In this document: in pieces, positions 1-6,921 of the stretch | How positions within the stretch are numbered: position 1 is the first letter of the stretch | Layout of the letters: every line of letters begins with the position of its first letter | Assembly (NCBI GenBank): GCA_902476265.1 | Contig: CABSCP010000057.1 | Location: 1 to 21,872 of the forward strand | Origin: an uncultured Lachnospiraceae bacterium | GTDB taxonomy: Bacteria > Bacillota > Clostridia > Lachnospirales > Lachnospiraceae | Direction: 5' to 3' | Length of the DNA: 21,872 bases | The notes under the pieces: model-generated | The model's input: the letters and a program-made list of their open reading frames with translations, nothing else | The model's database searches: none | Told to the model about the DNA's origin: nothing | Program-made: the position numbers and the translations under genes

Positions 1-28
1 GCTGTAAAGGATCAATTACATGAAGAAA

Positions 29-60
29 GACAGCCGGCTTTGTAAAATGTGCCGACTGTC
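29..60 (-). terminator. Rho-independent terminator after arsC
   Basis: Two 10-base arms (29-38 and 51-60) pair with a single G-U wobble around a 12-base loop. On the minus strand the stem is followed by TTTCTTC. It lies 5 bases past the stop codon of the arsenate reductase gene and closes the ars operon. Confidence 0.85.
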
Positions 61-65
61 CTCCC

Positions 66-473
66 TTAAATAAGACCGGATAAAATTCTTTCCTTCAGTT
101 CCAAAATATTGCGGCGGATTTTTTCCGCTGTTTCCAGAAAAGCAGCTTCCCCTTTCCCCGTGGGATCTTCCAGCCCCCAGTCCTCCCGATACCGGCAGGA
201 AAGAGCCGGGCATGACACGTTGCATCCCATTGTCACCACAATATCCACCGGCGGTATTTCTGAGAGCAGTTTGGAATACTGAGTTTGTTCCATATCAATT
301 CCATATCTCTGCCGCATGATACGCACCGCATCCTGATTAATCTGCGGCTTCTTCTCGGTGCCCGCCGAATAACTTTCAAACACTTCAGAAGCCAGCTGCT
401 TTCCAAAAGCTTCCGCCATCTGGCTCCGGCAGGAATTATGCACACAGATAAACGCTGCCTTCGGTTTTCCCAT
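66..473 (-). CDS. arsC: Arsenate reductase, thioredoxin-coupled LMW-phosphatase type
   Basis: Reduces intracellular arsenate to arsenite in the cytoplasm, using a Cys relay recharged by thioredoxin. The 135-residue length is typical. The N-terminus carries the low-molecular-weight phosphatase P-loop CVHNSCRS with nucleophile Cys10 and Arg16. Further cysteines sit at 84, 88 and 93 (MGCNVSCPALSC), where the family keeps its relay pair. The EDP at 102-104 supplies the usual acid Asp. The gene follows the thioredoxin-like gene by 6 bases, with a GGAGA-like site inside the end of that gene. It is the last gene of an ars operon whose regulator and permease are damaged. A protein tyrosine phosphatase is the alternative, but the extra cysteines and the neighbours favour ArsC. 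Confidence 0.92.
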   Translation of the reverse strand: MGKPKAAFICVHNSCRSQMAEAFGKQLASEVFESYSAGTEKKPQINQDAVRIMRQRYGIDMEQTQYSKLLSEIPPVDIVVTMGCNVSCPALSCRYREDWGLEDPTGKGEAAFLETAEKIRRNILELKERILSGLI

Positions 474-479
474 CTTCTT

Positions 480-830
480 TTATCTCCGCATCTCTTTCAG
501 TATTTTTACAATTTCTTCTTTTTTTAACACCTTGCCGTAGCAGACTACCTTCCCGTCCACTACCAGGGCCGGGGTTGTCATCACGCCATAAGAAGCGATC
601 TGTGTAAAGTCCGTCACATGTTCAATGGCCGCATCCATGTCCAGCTCTGCCAGGGCCTCACGGGCCGCCGCTTCCAGCTGATTACATTTGGCACAGCCGG
701 AACCCAGCACTTTTACGCTTTCGCCGCTCTTCTTCTGCTGTTCTGCAAAAGCCATTGTATCCGGAGTACAGTTTCCGCCACAGCAGCCATTTCCCTTTGT
801 TTCCTCTTTTTTCTTTCCAAATCCAAACAT
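480..830 (-). CDS. Thioredoxin-like redox protein with N-terminal CCGGNC motif
   Basis: A small cytoplasmic thioredoxin/glutaredoxin-fold protein of the MTH895/TM0996 type, 116 residues. The redox motif is CAKC at about 46-49 (GSGCAKCNQ). The cis-Pro region TTPALVVDGK is present, as is the usual C-terminal helix. Before the fold there is a Lys-rich head and a Cys cluster, CCGGNC, at about 17-22, which could bind a soft metal or metalloid (inference). The start at 830 has a GGAGG site 8 bases upstream. Clostridial ars operons commonly place such a protein between permease and arsC, so a role in reducing ArsC or handing over arsenite is likely. It is intact although the upstream permease is broken. 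Confidence 0.87.
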   Translation of the reverse strand: MFGFGKKKEETKGNGCCGGNCTPDTMAFAEQQKKSGESVKVLGSGCAKCNQLEAAAREALAELDMDAAIEHVTDFTQIASYGVMTTPALVVDGKVVCYGKVLKKEEIVKILKEMRR

Positions 831-844
831 TGCAATATCCTCCT

Positions 845-1649
845 CTAAATGAGTAAAAATTGAAAGATGTTAAATAAATAGCCCACAATCATGATCCCCA
901 GCGTGCAGATTCCGATAAACACGCCCAGTAGCTTCGGTTTTACCGCCTTGCGCAGCATGATCATAGAAGGCACGGACAGCGTGGTGACCGCCATCATAAA
1001 GCTGAGCACTGTACCCAGCTGCGCTCCTTTGTACAGCAGTGCTTCCGCCACCGGAATGGTACCGAAAATATCCGCATACATGGGAACGCCGATCAATACG
1101 GCCAGCACCACGCCCAGCGGATTGCTGCTGCCCAGCACTTTTTCAATCCAATGCTCCGGAATCCAGTTATGGATCACAGCTCCGACTGCCACTCCTGCCA
1201 GAATATAGGGAAAAACCTTTTTAAAGGTGGATACCACCTGATCTTTCGCATAAACCAGCCGTTCCTTTTGTGTCAGAGACGGAGAAGCAATATCCACCGC
1301 ATTCGCGCTTTTGATAAAATCCTCCACGTATTTTTCCATATGCAGTTTTTCGATCATCGTGCCCCCGATGACCGCGATCACCAGACCGATCACCACATAG
1401 GCGACCGCCACCTTTGTCCCGAAAATTCCCATGAGCAAAAGCAGACTGCCCAGGTCTACCATGGGGGATGAAATCAGAAAAGAAAACGTCACTCCCAGCG
1501 GAAGCCCTGCACTGGAAAAACCGGACGCTTCCGACGATCCGTGAATCCGGATCAAAACCTGCCGTTGTTATGAGATTCCCAATGGAACGGTTCAGCCATT
1601 TCATGCCCAGTATCTGGTCCTGAATAAAATTCCAGATCATTTGCAGCAT
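845..1649 (-). pseudogene. ArsP/YraQ-type permease, broken by an internal deletion
   Basis: Membrane permease of the ArsP_1 (DUF318) type, proposed to export arsenicals. The start at 1649 opens a frame typical of the family N-terminus (MLQMIWNFI..., ILGMKWLN), which runs to GSVRFF near 1520. There the reading jumps frame to SSAGLPLGVTFSFLISSPMVDLG and the rest of the protein, which is intact to 845. From memory of the family, roughly 50-60 residues should lie between these two segments, including the early membrane helices and a conserved Cys cluster. The junction is in a short T-run around 1513-1523. An internal out-of-frame deletion explains this better than a sequencing slip, because residues are missing as well as the frame. 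The remaining 3' open frame (845-1555) has only a weak TTG start. Confidence 0.8.
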
Positions 1650-1650
1650 C

Positions 1651-1740
1651 CTTCCCATCCTCACAGCAGTTCAGCCCTTCCATAAACTGCTTCAGTCCCC
1701 GCAGGGTTTCCCCGTCCAGGGAATAATGGCTCCATTTCCA
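1651..1740 (-). pseudogene. C-terminal fragment of an ArsR-family repressor
   Basis: The minus-strand frame reads KWSHYSLDGETLRGLKQFM, followed by GLNCCEDGK. This matches the C-terminal beta-wing and dimer helix of ArsR/SmtB repressors (W-x-HYSL motif). Nothing upstream of about 1740 in any frame resembles the helix-turn-helix half. It lies immediately before the damaged permease, where arsR normally sits. The open frame continues past 1649 over the permease start, so the true stop is unclear. Family assignment rests on one short motif plus context. Confidence 0.6.
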
Positions 1741-1990
1741 CAAAATGCACCTGACTGCAAAAGGCAGACAGGCGCACAGGAAATGCAAGCAGTATTTAGA
1801 TGATATGAGAATTCGTATCCATAGTCGGAATATCCCGTTGCAGTGGGCGGGCTTTTTTAATGGGCTGCAATTTGTCGGATATTGTCGATAAAGTAGTTGA
1901 AGCATGGCGGAATCCTCCTATGTTCCGCCATGCTGATTGCAAGGCTATAATGTCGTCGTGCGGCAGATTTTTGTATCAGTTATAAAAGTA
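1741..1990. other. Junction between ars remnant and AT-rich cassette
   Basis: About 250 bases without a gene I can support. Minus-strand frames here are open but unlike known proteins. One starts at 1905 behind an AGGAGG site and reads in frame into the ArsR remnant. Another ends with the residues IPTMDTNSHII and a stop. These may be scraps of a mobile element or of a former gene. No insertion-sequence ends or transposase were recognised. Confidence 0.45.
1902..1933. repeat. Perfect 11-bp inverted repeat (GCATGGCGGAA)
   Basis: Arms 1902-1912 and 1923-1933 are perfect inverted copies around 10 bases. On the minus strand the loop contains AGGAGG and the distal arm contains an ATG. It lies 58 bases past the FtsX-like permease stop but lacks a following T-run, so it is a poor intrinsic terminator. 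It could be a recombination site, a terminator remnant, or a structure covering a start codon. Confidence 0.6.
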
Positions 1991-4027
1991 TCATGCGTAG
2001 TTACGCATAATTTTTGAACGTAGTTTAAAGAAAATAGCAATCTGTATGATGAATACCAAAGCGCACACAAAGTTGACTAACCGCATTGTTTCAGCAATAT
2101 AAATAACGCCGGAAACTAACATAATGCGGTATGTTGTAAAGGCTCCGATTATGCAGCCAAATACAGTTGGAATAAAATATACGAATAGCATTTGCTTTGT
2201 AATAAGCTCCTTAATTGTTTTGTGTTTCATTCCCAATCGGCGCAAATCTCGATAGACTTCTGTGTCGTCCCAAATTGTGCTAATAAGTTTTAGACCAATC
2301 ACCATGACTGCGGACACAAAGGCAACGATAGCAATAAATAACATAAGCATAAGGTATGTAGCAAAGGCTTCAAACTGTGTAGTCGTGCTGCTCAATTTTG
2401 ATAGAGGATATAACGACCACAAGCGGGCAATTTTTGTTTCGTTTCCCTCAAAAGGAAGATACTCTGCCTGACTTCCCGTTTCCGCAAATGTCGCGCTGTT
2501 ATGCCAATTTGTGAATATTACTCCGTCGTTGTCAGAAACAACAGCTTGCAGGATATTGTTTTGAAAATTCGTTGTATCCTGCCAATTTTCCACATTTACC
2601 ATATAGGAAACAGCTTTATATTCGTTTGCGAGTGCAGCCGCAATCGTGTGATAATCCTCATTATTCAAAATCAAAAATGAGGAAAAAACAGACCTGGTAT
2701 TAAAAAGCCCGTCGCGGCATATCGGCTCATTTTGAGTTAAGGAAAACTCCTGCTGCGTAGTAGGATTATAAAAGATACTTTTATCTGCTGAAAAAGCGTT
2801 TAGCTTATACTTCATGCTGCTATCATAATAAACGGTGTAGCTTCCCTTTGTGACGGATATTGCCCTGTCGGACAAAGCATTAAAATTATCCTCGCTTACG
2901 ATTATGCGCGAACCCCAATCGCGCTCACCGCTTTTATAATTGTTCTGCACACCGAGCAACAGGCAATCTATACCCTTTATGTCAGTAATAGCCGCGTTGC
3001 TTTTTGCAGCTATTTCCTCAATACGCTTTTCGGTCATGGGGTGTTCATAAGTCGCATTGATTGTGTAGTCGTAAGGCTCATTCAAAGCGATGTTATAACC
3101 GTCAATAAATCCTGCTGCTATGAAGCCAATCCCAAATATCGTAAAGGTAATGAGAAGTGTCGCTACAAATATAGAACGTGTATATTGCCGGATTTTCTGT
3201 TTTAGCAGATTATAAAAGACGATGTTTTTGTAATACGCTTTATCATTGTACTTTTTCAGAATATCCCCAACGGACGCACATTGAATTATCAACAGATGAA
3301 CACCTAAAACAGCTCCCGCCAAGCTTATAAAAGCTAACAAAGTATTGGGGAAACCTCCGACATTTTGCAAAGTAAAAAACGCAATGATACCGGCAGGTAC
3401 AAGTAAAACTCCTAAAATCAACAAAAACAGATTTCCGTTTTTTGCAGCTTCGTTTTCATCAGAAGCCTTAATGATTTTCAAAATATCAACAGTTTTGATA
3501 TATCTGCGGTTGATCGTCCGCAGGATAAACCAATTCAGCAGAGAAAACAGAAAATCAATAGCTAACCCTGCATAGCCGATACTAAATGCTGTTTCCTGTG
3601 TTTTCAGAAAGAGATTGAGAAATGTCCAGCACAAGTAGGCAAGTGGAACCGACAGGAGCAGACCAAGCAAAGCAGCACTTTGAAAAAGGAATGTATATTC
3701 TTTGACAATAATCCTTTGTACACTGCGCCGGTCAATGCCGAGGGCGAGGAAAATACCAATCTCACGCGACTTATATTTGAGGAAGATACTGTCTGCATAC
3801 ACAAGAAAAACAATGATACCCAACATTGAACCGAAAAACATAGCCTGTGAAATTGTTTGTGTTGAGCCGCCGTCAACCAAGACATTTGTAACGGTGGCGC
3901 TATATTGCAAAACGCCGTATGCGCCTGTCATTGCAATGGAAAAGATAATTGAGAAAAAGAACAGCCCATATTGTTTTCGATTATTCTTTAAAAGTTTCCT
4001 GCTAACATCGTTAAGCGTCATACCCAT
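1991..4027 (-). CDS. FtsX/BceB-like ABC transporter permease
   Basis: Membrane subunit of a Bce-type ABC transporter, which in Firmicutes detects and relieves cell-wall-targeting peptide antibiotics. About 678 residues. The first helix lies near residues 22-42, with FtsX-like helices near 62-80, 115-140, 152-172, 200-220, 232-250 and 287-310. A large extracellular domain of about 250 residues follows (roughly 311-560). Three C-terminal helices end in a basic tail. This layout matches BceB, in which the large loop senses the drug complex. The ATG at 4027 has AAGG upstream; ATG 4021 (MTLNDVS) is an alternative. It overlaps the ATPase gene by 17 bases, so translation is probably coupled. Base composition is visibly more AT-rich than in the flanking operons. 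The substrate cannot be read from sequence. Confidence 0.88.
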   Translation of the reverse strand: MGMTLNDVSRKLLKNNRKQYGLFFFSIIFSIAMTGAYGVLQYSATVTNVLVDGGSTQTISQAMFFGSMLGIIVFLVYADSIFLKYKSREIGIFLALGIDRRSVQRIIVKEYTFLFQSAALLGLLLSVPLAYLCWTFLNLFLKTQETAFSIGYAGLAIDFLFSLLNWFILRTINRRYIKTVDILKIIKASDENEAAKNGNLFLLILGVLLVPAGIIAFFTLQNVGGFPNTLLAFISLAGAVLGVHLLIIQCASVGDILKKYNDKAYYKNIVFYNLLKQKIRQYTRSIFVATLLITFTIFGIGFIAAGFIDGYNIALNEPYDYTINATYEHPMTEKRIEEIAAKSNAAITDIKGIDCLLLGVQNNYKSGERDWGSRIIVSEDNFNALSDRAISVTKGSYTVYYDSSMKYKLNAFSADKSIFYNPTTQQEFSLTQNEPICRDGLFNTRSVFSSFLILNNEDYHTIAAALANEYKAVSYMVNVENWQDTTNFQNNILQAVVSDNDGVIFTNWHNSATFAETGSQAEYLPFEGNETKIARLWSLYPLSKLSSTTTQFEAFATYLMLMLFIAIVAFVSAVMVIGLKLISTIWDDTEVYRDLRRLGMKHKTIKELITKQMLFVYFIPTVFGCIIGAFTTYRIMLVSGVIYIAETMRLVNFVCALVFIIQIAIFFKLRSKIMRNYA

Positions 4028-4763
4028 CACCGTTTACCTTTCTTGTGAAGTCCAACAGTTCGTTAAGAAAGTCTTTCGGCTGTCCGCGACGCACCAATTC
4101 ACCAAATACAATACCGTCTTTTAAGGCAATCACCTTATCGGCGTAAGAAGCTGCAAACGCATCATGTGTTACCATAAAAAATGTCGCTCCCATTTTTTCT
4201 TTTGCGTTCAAAAATGCCTCTATTACGGCTGTACTAGATTTGGAATCAAGATTGCCTGTAGGCTCATCTGCTAAAATGATAGACGGGTTGTTCGATAATG
4301 CTCTCGCAATGGAAGCCCGCTGCTTCTGTCCCCCGGAAACTTCGGCAGGATATTTTTCTGCGATTTCTTCAATGCCGAAAACAGATAACAGCTTTTTTGT
4401 ATTCTGCTCCATTTTTCTTTTCTGCTTTCCAGCTATAATCTGTGGCAGAAAAACATTCTCACGAATAGTAAGCCCGTTCAATAACATAAAGTCTTGAAAA
4501 ACAAAGCCAAGTTTGTGCTGCCTTATTTCAGCAAGATTATCTTCTTCGCCAGATAAAATATCCTGCCCGTCGAGAATAACCTTTCCTCCGTCCGCGCTGA
4601 TGAAGCCGGATATTACATTAAGCAACGTCGTTTTCCCGCTTCCGGACGGTCCCATGATAGCAACAAACTCACCATCGTGAATTGTTGCGGTAATCTCTTT
4701 CAAAACAGGATAATCTATTCCTTTTGAATGATATGCCTTAGAAACTTTTTCAATCTGTAACAT
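4011..4763 (-). CDS. ABC transporter ATPase, BceA/LolD-like
   Basis: ATP-hydrolysing partner of the adjacent FtsX-like permease. It is 250 residues from ATG 4763, preceded by AGGTG at good spacing; a GTG at 4772 is in frame but has a worse site. Walker A is GPSGSGKTT (38-46), the Q-loop Gln is at about 90, the signature is VSGGQKQR (142-149) and Walker B is ILADEPTGNLD (163-173). The switch His lies in MVTHD. The MacB/LolD/FtsE subfamily style and the pairing with a single large permease point to a resistance or sensing pump rather than a nutrient importer. It begins after a terminator that separates it from the kinase gene, so it probably has its own promoter in 4773-4842, likely under control of the neighbouring two-component system. 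Confidence 0.92.
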   Translation of the reverse strand: MLQIEKVSKAYHSKGIDYPVLKEITATIHDGEFVAIMGPSGSGKTTLLNVISGFISADGGKVILDGQDILSGEEDNLAEIRQHKLGFVFQDFMLLNGLTIRENVFLPQIIAGKQKRKMEQNTKKLLSVFGIEEIAEKYPAEVSGGQKQRASIARALSNNPSIILADEPTGNLDSKSSTAVIEAFLNAKEKMGATFFMVTHDAFAASYADKVIALKDGIVFGELVRRGQPKDFLNELLDFTRKVNGDGYDA

Positions 4764-4842
4764 AAATATCACCTATTATTACCTTTCTGGTTTTTAATTT
4801 ATAATTTCATTCTAATCGGCAGTTTTCAAATATCTATCAAAC

Positions 4843-4874
4843 AAAAAAATCTCTCTGAAAAATACAGGGAGATT
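4843..4874 (-). terminator. Terminator between histidine kinase and ABC genes
   Basis: Arms 4848-4857 and 4865-4874 pair with one mismatch around 7 bases. On the minus strand a run of seven T follows immediately. It lies 16 bases beyond the kinase stop. The downstream spacer 4773-4842 must therefore hold a separate promoter for the ABC genes. A TTGAAA (4824-4829) with AT-rich -10-like bases near 4800-4806 is a weak candidate. Confidence 0.8.
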
Positions 4875-4890
4875 TCCGAAAAGATATTTT

Positions 4891-6060
4891 CTATTCTGTC
4901 ATTCCAAAGTGCGCGGTTACAGACGCGCCCATTTTTATGTCATTCAATAACATGATATTACCGTTATGACGCTCACATAAGATTTTACAGATATTAAGTC
5001 CAAGCCCTAAATGCTGTACAGTATCAGATTTTTTCTCTGTCGTATAAAACGGGTTTGCCGCAGATTTCAGAGCAGTATCATCAAAGCCCTCTCCGTCGTC
5101 TGTTACAGTTATCGAAAAAAGTTCCTTATCAACGGCATATTGTATTGATACGGCAGTTTTTGCATAGCGTGTGGCGTTGGATAATAGGTTTTCAAATACC
5201 TGCATGACAATTTCCGGGGAAACATTAATACTTTCAGCAGTAGTTTTGTCCGAAATGGATAGTTTCTTATTTCCGCAGATAATTTTAGCAGTATCATTGA
5301 GCCTTGCAATAAAGCTGTCAGCTGCCAACTTTTTTCTTACAATCGGTATATCTTCAAGACGCTGTAATGTATTCATAGAAGAAGCATAGTTTTTCAGCCG
5401 TTCAATCTGTCCGACCATTGCGGCATAGGTCTGCATAACATCGTCAGCACTTAATTTCCCCTGCGGCGTGTATTTTTGCAAGATGCCTAAATGCCCCTCA
5501 ATCACGGTAAGCGGTGTTCGCAGATCGTGAGAAAAAGCGGCATTTAGTTTTTTGCGCTCATTCATCTGCCGCCACATTTCCCGGTTATTATTTTCCAAAG
5601 CAGCGCGCATTTTCTCAAACGCTTTGCAAAGCAAGCCCATTTCATCGTTTCCGTCATACGCAATCGAAAAATCCAAATCATTTGCGGCTATTCGGCTTGC
5701 AGACGTGGTTAAGAGCATAAGGGGCTTCTTGATTTTGCTTCTGTAAAAAACACCCCCCGCTAAAATGAAGCACACAAGATAGGTAAAGGGCGGTAGCGTC
5801 CACATAGCCATTTCGTATAACCACATCACTTTTCCGTCATGTTTTGAAAGCAGAAATACGGATTGATTTCCCCATACTTTTACAGAGTTAAACCCCTCGA
5901 CGATTTCTGAATATTGAAAAGCAATATCCCGCTGGGCATTGGTGAGCAATGTTCTTTCTTCTTCTACTAATAGCATTGCAAGAAGAAGAAAGACAACTAC
6001 AAACAAAACGAATGTAGATGGGATTGATAAATTTCTCAATTTATGCCTGACTTTTCCCAT
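4891..6060 (-). CDS. Sensor histidine kinase
   Basis: Membrane two-component kinase, 389 residues. Helices lie near 15-32 and 89-105, enclosing a short extracytoplasmic segment of about 56 residues. A HAMP-like linker (about 107-160) follows. The HisKA box is FSHDLRTPLT with phospho-acceptor His178. The ATPase domain has the N-box ENLLSNATRYA, G1 DDGEGF and G2 LGLGLNICK. The small sensory loop is larger than in BceS-type kinases, which have almost none, so direct sensing remains possible. It starts at ATG 6060, overlapping the end of the response-regulator reading frame by 25 bases, which implies translational coupling. It is probably paired with the upstream regulator and controls the ABC genes downstream. 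It has the same AT-rich composition as the rest of the cassette. Confidence 0.9.
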   Translation of the reverse strand: MGKVRHKLRNLSIPSTFVLFVVVFLLLAMLLVEEERTLLTNAQRDIAFQYSEIVEGFNSVKVWGNQSVFLLSKHDGKVMWLYEMAMWTLPPFTYLVCFILAGGVFYRSKIKKPLMLLTTSASRIAANDLDFSIAYDGNDEMGLLCKAFEKMRAALENNNREMWRQMNERKKLNAAFSHDLRTPLTVIEGHLGILQKYTPQGKLSADDVMQTYAAMVGQIERLKNYASSMNTLQRLEDIPIVRKKLAADSFIARLNDTAKIICGNKKLSISDKTTAESINVSPEIVMQVFENLLSNATRYAKTAVSIQYAVDKELFSITVTDDGEGFDDTALKSAANPFYTTEKKSDTVQHLGLGLNICKILCERHNGNIMLLNDIKMGASVTAHFGMTE

Positions 6061-6722
6061 TTATAGCCCACCCCCCAAACTGTTTCAATATATTGCTTTG
6101 CACCCGCTGCGGCAAACTTTGCCCGGATTTTCCTAATATGCTCCGCCACAACAGAGTTATTTCCTAATCCGTCCAACCCCCATGCAGCTTCATAAAGACG
6201 CTCCTTGTCAAAGACTTGTCCGGGATTTTGTGAAAGCACTTCAAGGATATCAAACTCTTTTTTCAATAGCGGGATTTTGTTTCCTTTCCAATATACGGAA
6301 CGCCCTAAATAGTCAATGGCTAATTGCTCGTCAAACAAAATACGGGATTTTACTTAACTACGATTTTCACGCCGCAAATGTGCAGATACCCGCGCACCTA
6401 ATTCATCAATGGAAAAAGGCTTCACAATGTAGTCGTCCCCGCCAGCGCCAAAGCCCTTTATTTTATCACTATCCTCTACATTGGCAGTTAAAAAGAGGAT
6501 TGGGCAAGAAATAAAATTCCGTATGCTTTTACAAAGTGAAAGCCCGTCTATATCTGGCATATTGATGTCAAGAAGAATAATATCAGGGTTTAAGGATAGT
6601 TTTTGCAATGCTTCCTGTCCTCCGGCTGCTGTAATTACATCGTAACCGTCAAGAGAAAAAAAGCGTTTTAACATATTCAATATTTCAATTTCATCATCTA
6701 CTATCATTATTTTTTGTGCCAT
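6036..6722 (-). pseudogene. OmpR-family response regulator split by an in-frame TAA
   Basis: The first part (6722-6354, 122 residues) is a full receiver domain: acidic pair DD at 9-10, phospho-acceptor Asp52 in LLDINMP, Thr79 and Lys101 in KPF. It ends RRENRS then TAA. The same frame continues VKSRIL into a winged-helix DNA-binding domain ending GVGYKWEK (6338-6036 if begun at TTG 6338). The summed length of about 228 residues is normal for the OmpR family, so nothing is missing except one sense codon. No convincing ribosome site precedes the second half. The simplest reading is a nonsense mutation that inactivates the regulator. Alternatives are stop readthrough, weak restart, or a sequence error. 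The start at 6722 has a strong GGAGGTG site. Confidence 0.75.
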
Positions 6723-6747
6723 TGTTGCACCTCCTCAATCGGCAAGG

Positions 6748-6776
6748 GTATCATTTCTTTTTCAAATTATTATCAA
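6748..6776 (-). promoter_or_regulatory. Candidate promoter of the response regulator/kinase operon
   Basis: On the minus strand TTGATA (6771-6776) and TGATAC (6748-6753) are separated by 17 bases. They sit just upstream of the GGAGGTG site and the ATG at 6722. The -10 match is moderate and the transcript leader would be short. Confidence 0.45.
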
Positions 6777-6804
6777 CTTTGCGGCGTCCTCTCCCCGTAT
6801 CACA

Positions 6805-6852
6805 GCAGAAAGATTGGAAAGCCCCATTAAAATGGCAGAAAGGTTGGCAGCC
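6805..6852. repeat. Imperfect 18-base direct repeat
   Basis: Copies at 6805-6822 and 6835-6852 (GCAGAAAG[A/G]TTGG...) differ at a few bases. They lie in the non-coding strip 6777-6921 between the AT-rich cassette and the TPM-like gene. The plus strand is open across both copies (...AERLESPIKMAERLAAEK...), but I do not recognise the product. This may be a scrap of mobile-element coding sequence at the cassette edge. Confidence 0.35.
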
Positions 6853-6921
6853 GAAAAGACTTTGCTGTCAACCTTATCGTTTTTCATGATTTCAAAACCG
6901 CCGCCCGGTCATGCCTTTATT

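Noticed and set aside
845..1555. The 3' part of the permease as a complete 236-residue gene
   Set aside because: It needs a poorly supported TTG start and lacks the family's N-terminal region, whose coding sequence is visible just upstream in another frame; it is a fragment.
1221..1664. A 147-residue frame covering the permease start
   Set aside because: Only its first ~45 residues match the permease; after the deletion junction it reads out of frame.
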